From assembly GCF_043643765.1 (NCBI RefSeq), contig NZ_JBHZSP010000007.1, positions 62,001 to 126,000 on the forward strand: DNA of 64,000 nt, written 5' to 3'. Position 1 is the first letter of the stretch; each line of letters begins with the position of its first letter. Below, piece after piece: positions 41,545 to 51,416 of the stretch. The position numbers and the translations under genes were made by a program. This DNA is from Marinomonas posidonica_A (GTDB taxonomy: Bacteria > Pseudomonadota > Gammaproteobacteria > Pseudomonadales > Marinomonadaceae). A model generated the notes under the pieces. The model was not told the DNA's origin and ran no database searches. It was given only the letters and a program-made list of their open reading frames with translations.

Positions 41545-42933
41545 GACGTAGAGCACGGTGGTTTCTGATCCGGCGCAGATTTTCTCGATTAAGGCTAAGA
41601 CCAGTTGGCGGTTCATGTCGTCTAGGCCGAGGCAAGGCTCGTCCAGTATCAGTAGGGGTGGGTGTTTGACCATGGCGCGAGCGATGAGTAACAAACGTTG
41701 GTCGCCGTAAGAGAGTTTGTTAAATGGCTGATCTGCTCGATCACTCATGCCTAATAAAGCAAGCCATTGATCCGCGATGGCTTTTTGCTTATCGCTTGGT
41801 TTAGTGTACATACCGATGCTGTCGTGAAGCCCTGAAATGATCACATTTCGACAACTGGTGCTGACGCGGTATTCCCATTGCAGTGATGTTGAGACATAAC
41901 CAATAAACTGTTTTATCTGCCAGATGCTTTCACCGTTGCCTCGTTGAAAACCGAAGACGAAAATATCATTCACATAACATTGTGGGTGATCACCAGTGAT
42001 CAGAGATAACACGCCTGTTTTGCCACTGCCATTTGGGCCGCTAAGCTGCCAATGTTGCCCTTTTTCAATCGTCCAATTGAGCTTATCGACAATAACCGTG
42101 TCACCGTACTTTATGGTGATGTCTGTTAGTTTCACAAGCGGTTGGTTTGGATCAAGTTCGGGCAGTTGGTTTGCCGCGTCAATGTCTGGGATGGTTAGCT
42201 TGGTGGTCTTTAGGTGGAACAGTTGAGCGAGTTCCTCGAAAGCTATTTTATCTTGTTTATCAATGGTTAATGCTAGACGACCAGAATCGATAGCGGCATC
42301 GTTGTGAGACTTTTCCATATAGGCTACATGGGTGATAAAGTCAGGCATTTCATCAAAACGATTTAATACCAATACCATAGGTATGCTGTCTACAATGGAC
42401 GCAAGGTGATTTTGCAGCATCGTTAAAGTGTCAGCATCTAAGCCATCAAATGGCTCATCTAGAATCAGTAGATCGGGTTGACTACAGAGGGCACGAATCA
42501 GCATGACCTTGCGGGTTTCCCCAGTTGATAGCTTGCGAAAAGCGCGATCTTGTAGCGTTTGAAGGCCGAATTTTTGAATCAAGTCGTTGGCTAAATCGGA
42601 ATCTTGACAATTCTCAAAGAGGATTTCGTGAACTGGTGTCCCTTCTGAAATCACGTCCATGATGTCGGCATCGTCTTTTTTTAACTCGCGGGCGATAAGC
42701 TCTGCTTGTGCTTCAAAAGAAACCAAGGCAGGGCGTTTTGGCAAACCCGTTATGGTGCCATGTTTAACGTCGCCAATACCGGCCAGTAGGGCGGCGAGGG
42801 CTGACTTTCCTGAGCCATTCGAACCAGTAATTACCCAATGTTGGTTAGCTTGTATGGTCCAATGAATGTCATTCAGTTCAAAGTCTTCATTAAAGTCGAC
42901 GGTGAGCTGGTTTAAATGAATGTTGGAGTCCAT
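41479..42933 (-). CDS. modF: Double ABC ATPase ModF
   Basis: A 484-residue protein from MDSNIHLNQL at 42933, where AAGG lies 5 nt upstream; the ORF could extend to 42969 without a ribosome binding site. It consists of two ABC ATPase halves. The first has Walker A GSNGSGKSA, signature LSTGETRKVMLIRAL and Walker B LLILDEPFDGLD. The second has GPNGSGKTG, LSYGDQRLLLIARAM and LLILDEPCLGLDD. This is the ModF/PhrA-like layout historically tied to molybdate genes, but no mod genes are nearby and the role is unclear. Its last 66 bp are duplicated next to thiI. Confidence 0.88.
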   Translation of the reverse strand: MDSNIHLNQLTVDFNEDFELNDIHWTIQANQHWVITGSNGSGKSALAALLAGIGDVKHGTITGLPKRPALVSFEAQAELIARELKKDDADIMDVISEGTPVHEILFENCQDSDLANDLIQKFGLQTLQDRAFRKLSTGETRKVMLIRALCSQPDLLILDEPFDGLDADTLTMLQNHLASIVDSIPMVLVLNRFDEMPDFITHVAYMEKSHNDAAIDSGRLALTIDKQDKIAFEELAQLFHLKTTKLTIPDIDAANQLPELDPNQPLVKLTDITIKYGDTVIVDKLNWTIEKGQHWQLSGPNGSGKTGVLSLITGDHPQCYVNDIFVFGFQRGNGESIWQIKQFIGYVSTSLQWEYRVSTSCRNVIISGLHDSIGMYTKPSDKQKAIADQWLALLGMSDRADQPFNKLSYGDQRLLLIARAMVKHPPLLILDEPCLGLDDMNRQLVLALIEKICAGSETTVLYVNHHAEDRINGIDNYLALKKHN

Positions 42934-42971
42934 ATTCGCCTTCCAAAAATTAAATGAGTTAAAGTACACAC

Positions 42972-43013
42972 AAAAAAGCCGAGATGTATTTCTATAAATA
43001 ATCTCGGCTTTTT
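42972..43013. terminator. Terminator between ilvC and modF
   Basis: AAAAAAGCCGAGAT and ATCTCGGCTTTTT pair over 13 bp with a 15-nt loop. On the minus strand it ends ilvC and lies before modF. Runs on both sides make it bidirectional in form. Confidence 0.88.
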
Positions 43014-43060
43014 GACGTTATGTGTCGTTAATATGCGATGTTATGATCGCAATAATCGAC

Positions 43061-44533
43061 TTATACGATTTTCTTCATGTCCGCCATGTGGCCGCGAAGA
43101 ACACCACCAATGGCTTCCACTGGGTGGCTGCGAAGCGCTGCGTTTACTTCGATCAAGCGAGCATTGTCTACGCCAGTATCTTCAAGATCTAGACCTTTAC
43201 CGATCACATCCGTTTTGATGCCTTTCATGAAGTCACCTAATAGCGGTAGGCAAGCGTGGTTGTATAGGTAACAACCGTATTCTGCAGTATCAGAAATCGT
43301 CGCGTTCATTTCGTAAAGTTTCTTACGAGCGATGGTGTTCGCGATCAGTGGCGTTTCGTGTAGAGACTCGTAGTAAGCTGATTCTGCGATGATGCCAGCC
43401 GCCGTCATGGTTTCGAACGCTAGTTCAACACCAGCTTTAACCATAGCTACCATCAAGATACCTTTGTCAAAGAACTCTTGCTCAGAGATTTCAACGTCAC
43501 CCGCTGGTGTTTTCTCGAAGTTTGTCTCAGCGGTTTCTGCACGCCAGCCTAGTAGGTTCTTATCATCGTTCGCCCAGTCTTCCATCATCACGCGAGAGAA
43601 AGTACCATCGATGATGTCATCTTGGTGCTTGTTGTAAAGCGGACGCATGATGATTTTAAGCTCTTCAGAAAGATCGAATGCTTTGATCTTAGCTGGGTTA
43701 GAAAGACGATCTAGCATGTTGGTCACGCCGCCGTATTTCAATGCTTCTGTGATGGTTTCCCAACCGTACTGGATTAGGCGAGACGCGTAACCTGCATCGA
43801 TGCCTTCTTCAACCATTTTGTCGAAGCAAAGGATAGAACCTGTTTGCAACATACCACAAAGGATGGTTTGCTCACCCATAAGGTCAGATTTTACTTCTGC
43901 GATGAAAGAAGACATCAAAACGCCCGCTTTATGACCGCCAGTACCCACAGCGTAGGCTTTTGCTAGAGCAAGACCTTCGCCTTTAGGGTCGTTGTCTTCG
44001 TGAACGGCGATCAGTGTTGGAACACCGAAACCACGAACGTATTCAGCACGTACTTCAGAACCTGGGCACTTAGGTGCCACCATGATAACGGTTAGGTCTT
44101 CACGGATTTGCATGCCTTCTTCTACGATGTTGAAACCGTGTGAGTAAGATAGGCAAGCGCCTTGCTTCATAAGAGGCATAACCGCTTTCACAACAGGCGT
44201 GTGCTGCTTATCAGGTGTTAGGTTCAATACCACGTCAGCTGTTGGGATTAGGTCTTCGTATGTACCCACAACAAAACCGTTCTCAGTGGCGTTTTTCCAT
44301 GACTGACGTTTTTGAGCAATGGCTTCAGGGCGCAAAGCGTAAGACACGTCTAGACCAGAATCACGTAGATTAAGACCTTGGTTAAGACCTTGAGCACCAC
44401 AACCGATAACAACAAGCTTTTTGCCTTTCAGCGCGTCTACGCCATCTGCAAATTCAGAGCTGTCCATGAAACGACATTTGCCTAGTTGTTCTAATTGCTC
44501 GCGTAGCGGCAAGGTATTGAAATAGTTAGCCAT
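43061..44533 (-). CDS. ilvC: Ketol-acid reductoisomerase, class II
   Basis: A 490-residue enzyme of isoleucine and valine synthesis that isomerises and reduces acetolactate with NADPH and Mg. The length is that of the long class II form (E. coli 491), not the short roughly 340-residue form. The Rossmann motif GCGAQGLNQGLNLRDSG and the APKCPGSEVRAEYVRGFG segment are conserved. So are the C-terminal knotted domain's ETITEALKYGG and EYGCYLYNH. It is divergent from ilvY, the expected activator. Confidence 0.97.
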   Translation of the reverse strand: MANYFNTLPLREQLEQLGKCRFMDSSEFADGVDALKGKKLVVIGCGAQGLNQGLNLRDSGLDVSYALRPEAIAQKRQSWKNATENGFVVGTYEDLIPTADVVLNLTPDKQHTPVVKAVMPLMKQGACLSYSHGFNIVEEGMQIREDLTVIMVAPKCPGSEVRAEYVRGFGVPTLIAVHEDNDPKGEGLALAKAYAVGTGGHKAGVLMSSFIAEVKSDLMGEQTILCGMLQTGSILCFDKMVEEGIDAGYASRLIQYGWETITEALKYGGVTNMLDRLSNPAKIKAFDLSEELKIIMRPLYNKHQDDIIDGTFSRVMMEDWANDDKNLLGWRAETAETNFEKTPAGDVEISEQEFFDKGILMVAMVKAGVELAFETMTAAGIIAESAYYESLHETPLIANTIARKKLYEMNATISDTAEYGCYLYNHACLPLLGDFMKGIKTDVIGKGLDLEDTGVDNARLIEVNAALRSHPVEAIGGVLRGHMADMKKIV

Positions 44534-44672
44534 GATAAGCTTTTCCTAAATTGTTGTGTTGGTATCCGTGATGAAGACACACAGATATGAAATGTTTGTT
44601 ACCAGGCTGAAAAAGTTGGTAACCGATGAACGCTACTTTAATGGATCGATATCTTTTCGTAAATTGATATAT

Positions 44673-44700
44673 TTGCAATACAGCATCCCATTTTTTGCAA
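44673..44700. promoter_or_regulatory. Candidate IlvY operators
   Basis: TTGCAA occurs at 44673-44678 and 44695-44700, exactly 22 bp apart, in the ilvC-ilvY intergenic region. Palindromic TTGCAA cores on the same face of the helix fit LysR-type tandem operators and are reminiscent of the E. coli ilvYC operators. Confidence 0.5.
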
Positions 44701-44748
44701 CATGGCGTTATGATGGTGGTTCTATAAGGTATGAGAGTGTGAATTAGA

Positions 44749-45642
44749 TTGAATATTAAAGCCATTAAACACTTTTTAGCGTTGGCTGAAAGTCTGCATT
44801 TTGGTCGTGCTAGTGAAGAGTGTCACATCAGTATTTCTGCTTTATCTCGTAATATTCGTCAGCTTGAAGACGAGGTGGGGGTTGCTTTGTTTGCACGAGA
44901 TAATCGTACTGTAACCCTCACACAAGAAGGCAAAAAATTTCTGGTGTATGCCCGTGAGGCGAGTAGCCAATGGCGCTTGATTCGCCATGAATTGTTAGAC
45001 GATTCCGATCAATTGCATGGAGAAATTAGCATTTATTGCTCGGTAACCGCCAGTTACAGTTTTTTGTTTGAACTGCTGAATCGTTTTCGTCAAGTGCACC
45101 CTGGCATCGAGATTAAACTTCATACTGGCGACCCAGATGAGGCTATTTCTCGTATTTTGGATGGCAAAGAAGATTTGACCATCGCCGCTCGCCCCAACAA
45201 TATGCCACGCAGTTTGGCGTTTAAAGGCATTAGCTTTTCTCCCTTAGTGTTTATTGCGCCAAATGAACAACATTTACCCAGTGTGCCTATGACTCCCCCA
45301 GATTCTGCTGAGGCATGGGCAAATGTCCCCATGATTCTGTCTGAAGCTGGGGTGTCGCGTCATCGTATTGATGATTGGTTTTATCAGCAAAATATTAGTC
45401 CCAAAATTTATGCTCAAGTAGCAGGAAATGAGGCCATTGTGAGTATGGTCAGTTTGGGATTCGGGATTGGTGTGGTGCCTAAAATTGTATTGGACAATAG
45501 CCCTTTGCAAGATCGAGTAAAAATATGGCCGGTGCTACCAGAATTAGCGCCCTATGATATTGGTTTGTTTACTCTACAGAAAAACCTTAAAAACCCCATG
45601 GTTTCTGCATTTTGGGAACTCATGGCCGAGCGAAGTACTTAA
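44749..45642 (+). CDS. ilvY: LysR-family regulator IlvY
   Basis: A 297-residue LysR-type activator starting with TTG at 44749. The opening MNIKAIKHFLALAESLHFGRASEECHIS and SALSRNIRQLEDEVG with FARDNRTVTLT align with E. coli IlvY from its first residues, which supports the TTG start. The effector domain includes LGFGIGVVPKIVLD. It is divergent from ilvC, the arrangement seen in enterics. It should activate ilvC in response to acetolactate or acetohydroxybutyrate. Confidence 0.92.
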   Translation: MNIKAIKHFLALAESLHFGRASEECHISISALSRNIRQLEDEVGVALFARDNRTVTLTQEGKKFLVYAREASSQWRLIRHELLDDSDQLHGEISIYCSVTASYSFLFELLNRFRQVHPGIEIKLHTGDPDEAISRILDGKEDLTIAARPNNMPRSLAFKGISFSPLVFIAPNEQHLPSVPMTPPDSAEAWANVPMILSEAGVSRHRIDDWFYQQNISPKIYAQVAGNEAIVSMVSLGFGIGVVPKIVLDNSPLQDRVKIWPVLPELAPYDIGLFTLQKNLKNPMVSAFWELMAERST

Positions 45643-45785
45643 ATCAAACTTATGGTTCTTTAATTTATCTTAAATAGTCATTTGTCGAAAAAATCCATAA
45701 TTCGCCTATTTCTTTATTGGTGAAAAAATGGACAATGTGCGCCTCATTTGCACTTACTCTTCGATAGGTTTTTTCATACATTAAT

Positions 45786-46979
45786 ATGACTGCGATTCCC
45801 CCACTAGAGGAGACGGTTTCCCGCCGTGTCCAATATTTACGTGTCTTTATTCTAGGCTTCAGTGCGTTTATTTTTAATACCACTGAGTTTGTGCCTGTCG
45901 GCCTGTTATCAGACATCGCTGACAGCTTCGCCATCGCACCTGCACAAGTGGGTTGGATGCTGACGATTTACGCTTGGATTGTAGCGGTCATGTCTTTGCC
46001 TATGATGCTACTGACACGTAACTTTGAGCGTAAAACCCTTTTATTAAGTCTTTTTGTGCTCTTTATCGTGAGCCATTTGTTAACTGTCTTTGCATGGAAC
46101 TATAGTGCTTTGCTGGTCAGTCGGATTGGTATTGCTTTTGCGCATGCGATCTTTTGGTCAATCACCGCTTCGATTGCGATTCGTGTTGCGCCACCAGGTA
46201 AAGAAACCTTTGCGCTCAGTGTGTTAGCCACCGGAACGGGCTTGGCCATGGTGCTAGGTGTGCCTGTGGGACGCATCATCGGGCAATTACTGGGATGGCG
46301 AGCGACTTTTGCCGTGATTACTGCGATTGCGATCGTGGTTGCTGTGGTTTTGTTTAGCCTGTTACCAAGGTTGCCAAGTTTGTTTTCCGGTTCTTTGAGC
46401 AAAGTACCTGAAATTTTGAAGAACCGTATTCTGTTAGGAATGTATGTCTTTATCTTTGTGATTTTTTCAGCACACTACACAGCATACAGTTACATTGAAC
46501 CTTTTTTGAAAGAGATAGGTTCAGCAAGTGGCCAGTTCACCACATTAGTATTATTGCTGTTTGGATTGGCAGGGATTTTCGGCAGTGTACTGTTTAGCTA
46601 CTTTGGTGAAAGGGCGAATACCTTGATGTTACTCTCCGGCGTTATCATTGTATCCCTGTCTATGAGTATTGTGTATTTTGTTGCCCCCAGTGCCTCTTTA
46701 CTGATTGTTTGTGTTCTTTTGTGGGGCGCGTCGTTGATGGTTATTGGCTTGAGTATGCAAATTAGAGTGTTGAAAGTAGATGATACAGCGGCTGATATTA
46801 TTATGTCTTTGTATTCAGGCATTATAAATTTGGGTATTGGCGCGGGTGCTTTAATTGGTGGTCAGGTCATTCAACTTGTCGGCCTGGGTAGTGTTGGTTT
46901 CACCGGGGCTATCTTAGGTCTTTGTGCTCTTCTAGTGATTTTGACCTTATTAAAGCGTATTAAAACCACTGTTGAATAA
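45786..46979 (+). CDS. sotB: MFS sugar efflux transporter (SotB-like)
   Basis: A 397-residue major facilitator protein with twelve hydrophobic segments. The N-terminus FILGFSAFIFNTTEFVPVGLL followed by APAQVGWMLTIYAW is very close to E. coli SotB (YdeA), an exporter of arabinose and related compounds. The internal segment ATGTGLAMVLGVPVGRIIGQ is motif C, typical of exporters. It is downstream of ilvY on the same strand with about 140 bp between them, so it is probably its own transcript. Confidence 0.87.
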   Translation: MTAIPPLEETVSRRVQYLRVFILGFSAFIFNTTEFVPVGLLSDIADSFAIAPAQVGWMLTIYAWIVAVMSLPMMLLTRNFERKTLLLSLFVLFIVSHLLTVFAWNYSALLVSRIGIAFAHAIFWSITASIAIRVAPPGKETFALSVLATGTGLAMVLGVPVGRIIGQLLGWRATFAVITAIAIVVAVVLFSLLPRLPSLFSGSLSKVPEILKNRILLGMYVFIFVIFSAHYTAYSYIEPFLKEIGSASGQFTTLVLLLFGLAGIFGSVLFSYFGERANTLMLLSGVIIVSLSMSIVYFVAPSASLLIVCVLLWGASLMVIGLSMQIRVLKVDDTAADIIMSLYSGIINLGIGAGALIGGQVIQLVGLGSVGFTGAILGLCALLVILTLLKRIKTTVE

Positions 46980-47121
46980 GTGTTCTATTTAATGGCTATT
47001 TAGAGTGACTGGTACTATTTTTCCTATCTTTTAAAGGCATTAAGTCTACAGCTGTTAAGGTGCAATAGACATATTGTGCCTGTATTCTGTATGTCTTTAT
47101 GTGACTGAATAAGAGCTCTCT

Positions 47122-48480
47122 ATGTTTAATTGGTTAAATGTCTCTATGACACGGAAAGTCAGTAGTCTTTCATTCATTCTTTTGTCGTTCCTTTTTGTCG
47201 TGATTCTTTATTCGACGTATCAAACACAAAGAATTTACAGAGAAATGCAAGAAGTCGCCGAGATTGATATTCCTCTCTCTGAAGTCATCGCTGATATTGA
47301 AATGTTACAGCTTAAACAACATTTATTGATGGAAGGCATTCGGCTACAAGGCGATGCATTTTTTGCGGATGACGTATTACAGACCGAAAGTGTTAAAGGT
47401 TTTGACGAGTTCAGCCAGCAGTTATCTTCACAGTTAGATAAGAGTGTCAGCATACTTCACTCTGGTTTGTCATTTGGTACTATTCGCATCGGTGTGGAAG
47501 AACATCAGTCCTTGATTCAACAAATTAGTTTATTACATAGGCACAGAATCGGCTTTGAAAGTTTGTTTTCTCGTTTTTTGAAAAAAGGTGAAGAACACTA
47601 TTCGATATCTTGGGAGGAGCTGGAAAAGAAGCATAATTCATTAGATTCTCAAGCTGAAGAATTGCTTGCAAATATTGAGCGACTCACAATGAAAGTGGCC
47701 GCGACAGTGGAAAAGCAAGAACGAGACTTTATGGCCATAAATGCCATTCTGGGTGTTTCAGCCTTTGCTATCGGTGGCTATTTAACTCTTTACACCATTT
47801 TATCTTTTCGTCGGAAGGTAGGCTCCTTACGTGGTCAGATTGAGTCCTTGCATCGCTCTATTTCTACTGAAGGGGATGGTGACATGATACCTAATAAAGG
47901 TACTGATGAATTGGATCAGTTGGAAAAAGATTTAAAAATTCTGATGGCGCGCTTCTCATTGGAACAAGATAATCGAGACGAAGTCGAAAGCAAGCTGATG
48001 GAGCTAGCGACAAAAGACAAACTGACAGGTGTGTTTAATCGCCATAAATGGGATGAACAGATCAAGGATGAAGTCGTGCTGGCTCATCGCGGACATCACT
48101 TTAGTTTAGTCTTGCTAGACATTGATCATTTTAAGAAGATCAATGATTCATACGGTCATGATATGGGAGATTATGTCCTTAAGTTATTGGTGAATTCTCT
48201 ACGTAAACACCTGCGTGAGACCGATATGTTATTCCGGATTGGTGGTGAGGAATTTGTTGTATTACTACGAGATACTAATCTCGAAGATGCTGGAGTATTG
48301 GCTGAACAGTTACGTAAAAACGTGGAAGCCTTAGACGAACGTGATATTCCACCATTTACTATCAGCTTAGGAGTAACCGACTATCGAGACTTTGATGATC
48401 AAAGTCGCATTATAAAACGTGCTGATATCTTACTTTATGAGGCCAAAGGTGCAGGGCGTAATCGGACTATGATTGGTTAA
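47122..48480 (+). CDS. Membrane diguanylate cyclase, first of a tandem pair
   Basis: A 452-residue predicted inner-membrane cyclase. A transmembrane helix at about 14-33 is followed by a helical periplasmic domain (about 34-205), a second helix at about 207-230, and a short HAMP/coiled-coil linker. The GGDEF domain (about 295-450) has GGEEF as active site. RETD, five residues before it, is an intact I-site for product inhibition. It therefore should make c-di-GMP. The signal is unknown. It is paralogous and equal in length to the next gene, sharing the first 12 residues and a nearly identical first 70. Confidence 0.9.
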   Translation: MFNWLNVSMTRKVSSLSFILLSFLFVVILYSTYQTQRIYREMQEVAEIDIPLSEVIADIEMLQLKQHLLMEGIRLQGDAFFADDVLQTESVKGFDEFSQQLSSQLDKSVSILHSGLSFGTIRIGVEEHQSLIQQISLLHRHRIGFESLFSRFLKKGEEHYSISWEELEKKHNSLDSQAEELLANIERLTMKVAATVEKQERDFMAINAILGVSAFAIGGYLTLYTILSFRRKVGSLRGQIESLHRSISTEGDGDMIPNKGTDELDQLEKDLKILMARFSLEQDNRDEVESKLMELATKDKLTGVFNRHKWDEQIKDEVVLAHRGHHFSLVLLDIDHFKKINDSYGHDMGDYVLKLLVNSLRKHLRETDMLFRIGGEEFVVLLRDTNLEDAGVLAEQLRKNVEALDERDIPPFTISLGVTDYRDFDDQSRIIKRADILLYEAKGAGRNRTMIG

Positions 48481-48626
48481 CTCTTTCGCGTGTTTTTCTT
48501 GTTACATATCCCAACTTTTACCATATTAGTATGTGCTAGTATTTGTGTTCGTTGCTGAAGTAAGCTTTTAAATGGAGTTGTTCCTATACCTCTTACCTTG
48601 GCCTAACAACAGATATTGGGCGCTTT

Positions 48627-49985
48627 ATGTTTAATTGGTTAAATGTCTCTATGACACGAAAAATTAGCAGCTTGTCGTTTATTCTCTTGTCATTTTTATT
48701 TATCGTGATTTTTTATTCGGCTTATCAATCTCAGCGTATTTATAAAGAAATGCAAGAAGTAGCAGAAATTGACGTACCGCTTTCTGAAGTAATGGCTGAC
48801 ATCGAAATGTTGCAACTGAAACAGCATTTATTGATGGAGAGTATTCGTCAGCAAGGCGATGTATTTTTTTCTGATAAATCTATGCAAGAAAAAAGCGTAG
48901 AAGGATTTGACAGTTTCAGCGCACAGCTTGCAACTCAGTTAAATAAGTCTACGGAAATACTTCGTACGGGGCTGGGTTTTGGTAGTGTTAGAATTAAACT
49001 GCTCGATCATCAGTCGTTGCTTCAACAGATTAACTTATTACATCAGCATCGAATAAAATTCGACCATCTAATAGATGACTTTTTTGAGCAAGGTAAGCAG
49101 GGCTTTTCAACATCTTGGCAAATGCTAGAGCAACAGGATAAAGAGTTGGATACTCAAACTGATGCGTTACTCAGAAAAATTAATCAACTAACCATTAGTG
49201 TCTCGGCAACGGTTGAAAGTCAAGAGCGTCATTTTGTGGTTATGAATGCCGTTTTAGGTATATCGGCTTTTGGTATTGGTACTTATCTAACCTTATATAT
49301 CATCATTACTTTTCGTAAACGAATTTGGTCCCTACGTGGGCAGATAGAGTCTCTGCACCGTTCAATTGTTATCGAGCATGATAAAACCTCAGCTCAGCAT
49401 AAAGACTTAGATGAACTGGACGAATTAGAGACAGACTTAAAAGCATTAGTCAGACAGTTTTCGAAAGAAATGAGTAATCGACATAAAGTCGAAGCACAAC
49501 TAATTGAGCTAGCAACACGAGATAAGCTGACCGGCGCTTTTAATCGCCATAAATGGGATGAGTTGATTAAAGACGAACTGGCGCTTGCGAATCGTGGGCA
49601 TCATTTTAGTTTGATTTTGCTAGATGTTGATCATTTCAAAAAAATCAACGATACCTATGGCCATGACGTTGGCGATAATGTACTTAAATTATTGGCTAAT
49701 ACATTACGAAATTGTCTACGTGAGATTGACGTCTTATTTCGAGTGGGTGGCGAAGAGTTTGCCGTGTTGGTAAAAGATACCAGTCTGCAGGATGCCAGTA
49801 TGTTGGCCGAGCAACTTCGTAAGAAGGTCGAAGCACTCAATAAAAGCGGTATGCCGCCATTCACTATTAGCTTGGGCGTGACGGATTATCAAGATTTTGA
49901 TGATCAAAGCCGCATTGTAAAACGCGCTGATGTTTTACTTTATGAAGCCAAAGGCGCTGGACGTAATCGCGTTATGGTCGGCTAG
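48627..49985 (+). CDS. Membrane diguanylate cyclase, second of a tandem pair
   Basis: A 452-residue paralogue of the preceding gene with the same layout: helix at about 14-33, periplasmic domain, helix at about 207-230, GGDEF domain. The active site is GGEEF and the I-site REID. The first 70 residues and the cyclase domain are close to the neighbour. The periplasmic stretch at about 115-190 has drifted most, which suggests different ligands or partners. A 146-bp gap with its own promoter space separates them. Its 3' end overlaps the convergent alkC by 4 bp. Confidence 0.9.
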   Translation: MFNWLNVSMTRKISSLSFILLSFLFIVIFYSAYQSQRIYKEMQEVAEIDVPLSEVMADIEMLQLKQHLLMESIRQQGDVFFSDKSMQEKSVEGFDSFSAQLATQLNKSTEILRTGLGFGSVRIKLLDHQSLLQQINLLHQHRIKFDHLIDDFFEQGKQGFSTSWQMLEQQDKELDTQTDALLRKINQLTISVSATVESQERHFVVMNAVLGISAFGIGTYLTLYIIITFRKRIWSLRGQIESLHRSIVIEHDKTSAQHKDLDELDELETDLKALVRQFSKEMSNRHKVEAQLIELATRDKLTGAFNRHKWDELIKDELALANRGHHFSLILLDVDHFKKINDTYGHDVGDNVLKLLANTLRNCLREIDVLFRVGGEEFAVLVKDTSLQDASMLAEQLRKKVEALNKSGMPPFTISLGVTDYQDFDDQSRIVKRADVLLYEAKGAGRNRVMVG

Positions 49986-51124
49986 TTGGTTGATAAAAAG
50001 AAACCGCCTTTAGCGACTGATTGACCATTTATAAGGATTTCCACTTCATGTCTGCCGTTATAATACACTCGAGTTGTGATGGCTTTGAAAGGGTGTTTCT
50101 TACTCATTGGTAAACACTTTCCAGCCAGTAAAGTGGCTTTCTTCCACTTAAATACCTTGGGCGTTGTTTTACCATTCTTCTTTTGGTGATGAATGACGTA
50201 ATCGATCATTAAGCTTTGATCACTCTCGCTGGTGGATTCGACTAACAGTGAAAATTCCAAATTGCCATTCAATTTCACCTGTTCATCATGTATCTCCAGC
50301 TTAATATGGTCCAACTTTGGCTGGGCATAACCAAATACTTCAAGAGCTTTTCGGTTGCCTTGTTTTAACAAGGTACGACAAGCCTGGCGAATCAGCTTTT
50401 GACGATTTGCATCGGCGTCTTGCATCCATTTTTTTGCGATATCTGCCACAAGATCAGGGTGATCCTTGGCAATATCATTGAGGTTATTTGCTACGGAACG
50501 GCGTACGTATTCTTCTGGATCGTCTTTTAGAGCGTCAAGTAATTCAATCACTGGTGCAGGATTCTGAATAAAGCTCGGTAACTGCATGGCCCAAGGTAAG
50601 CGTGGTCGAGTGCCTTCGGATATCAAACGTCGCACATGTTTGTTGTCGTCTTTAAGCCAGCTTCTTAGCGTGTCGAGTGTTTCCTCTTGAGAGGCCAATA
50701 AGAAAAACCGAATGCTAAACTCAGACGTAAAACGACGCGTCATTGCGTTCAGTAAGCTCATGGAAAGATCATGATGTGCAAGGCCATGAATCCCAGCGTA
50801 ATCGCCCATTGGCATAATTGCCCAACCAGAAATACCGTCACTCTCAATTGCAGCTTCTTCCTCTGACTCAGGTGCTGCTTCTTTTAATTCAGGTGCTAAA
50901 GAGGCGAGTAAAATCTGTCCAGCGTGCTTGAAATCATCCGGTAAATAACGACTCATGGTAACAGTGATTTGTTGTGAGCGCGCTTTTAGTTCCAGTGCTT
51001 CAAGCTGATGAGAGGCGACATCAATAAAGCCTTGTTTGTCGAAGTCTTGCCAGTGACGCTGAAAGTGCTCCGCCATGTTGCAGATAACACTGATATTGAA
51101 GTGGTTTTTAAAAGCTTCTGCCAT
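49982..51124 (-). CDS. alkC: DNA-3-methyladenine glycosylase AlkC-like
   Basis: A 380-residue HEAT-repeat DNA glycosylase that removes alkylated adenine. The N-terminal MAEAFKNHFN matches AlkC's opening (AEPLKNxF). The helical repeats include ISGWAIMPMGDYAGIHG, FFLLASQEETLDTLRSWLKDDNKHVRRLISEGTRPRL split across about residues 135-175, and YVRRSVANNLNDIAKDHPD. The last roughly 105 residues form a beta-rich Ig-like domain (VKLNGNLEFSLLVES onward), a feature of AlkC and not of AlkD. It is a single gene convergent with the second GGDEF gene. Confidence 0.87.
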   Translation of the reverse strand: MAEAFKNHFNISVICNMAEHFQRHWQDFDKQGFIDVASHQLEALELKARSQQITVTMSRYLPDDFKHAGQILLASLAPELKEAAPESEEEAAIESDGISGWAIMPMGDYAGIHGLAHHDLSMSLLNAMTRRFTSEFSIRFFLLASQEETLDTLRSWLKDDNKHVRRLISEGTRPRLPWAMQLPSFIQNPAPVIELLDALKDDPEEYVRRSVANNLNDIAKDHPDLVADIAKKWMQDADANRQKLIRQACRTLLKQGNRKALEVFGYAQPKLDHIKLEIHDEQVKLNGNLEFSLLVESTSESDQSLMIDYVIHHQKKNGKTTPKVFKWKKATLLAGKCLPMSKKHPFKAITTRVYYNGRHEVEILINGQSVAKGGFFLSTN

Positions 51125-51416
51125 GTGTTTCTCTTCCTGAGTGATGGTTGAAAGAGTAACCTGATCGCCAGCCTCTGTCAGTTATTGTCAGTATAAAATC
51201 GTTTCTTTCGAAATGAGTGCTATAGTGGTTCGTCTCCGCAATGATCCATGCCCGTCATTATCGACTAGCGTTTACCGCTAAGACTTTCTTTCAGACCACT
51301 TCATATCTTTTATCCATCAATAGATGACATAACTAATCTAAGCATTAACATCAGTTTATCGGCGTTTTGATCGCGCGTTTATGAACTCAAACACGTTTTA
51401 TTTTTAAGGAAACAGT

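Noticed and set aside
47122..49985. The tandem cyclase genes as an assembly artefact
   Set aside because: The two copies differ throughout at the protein and DNA level outside short conserved runs, so they are genuine paralogues and not duplicated reads.
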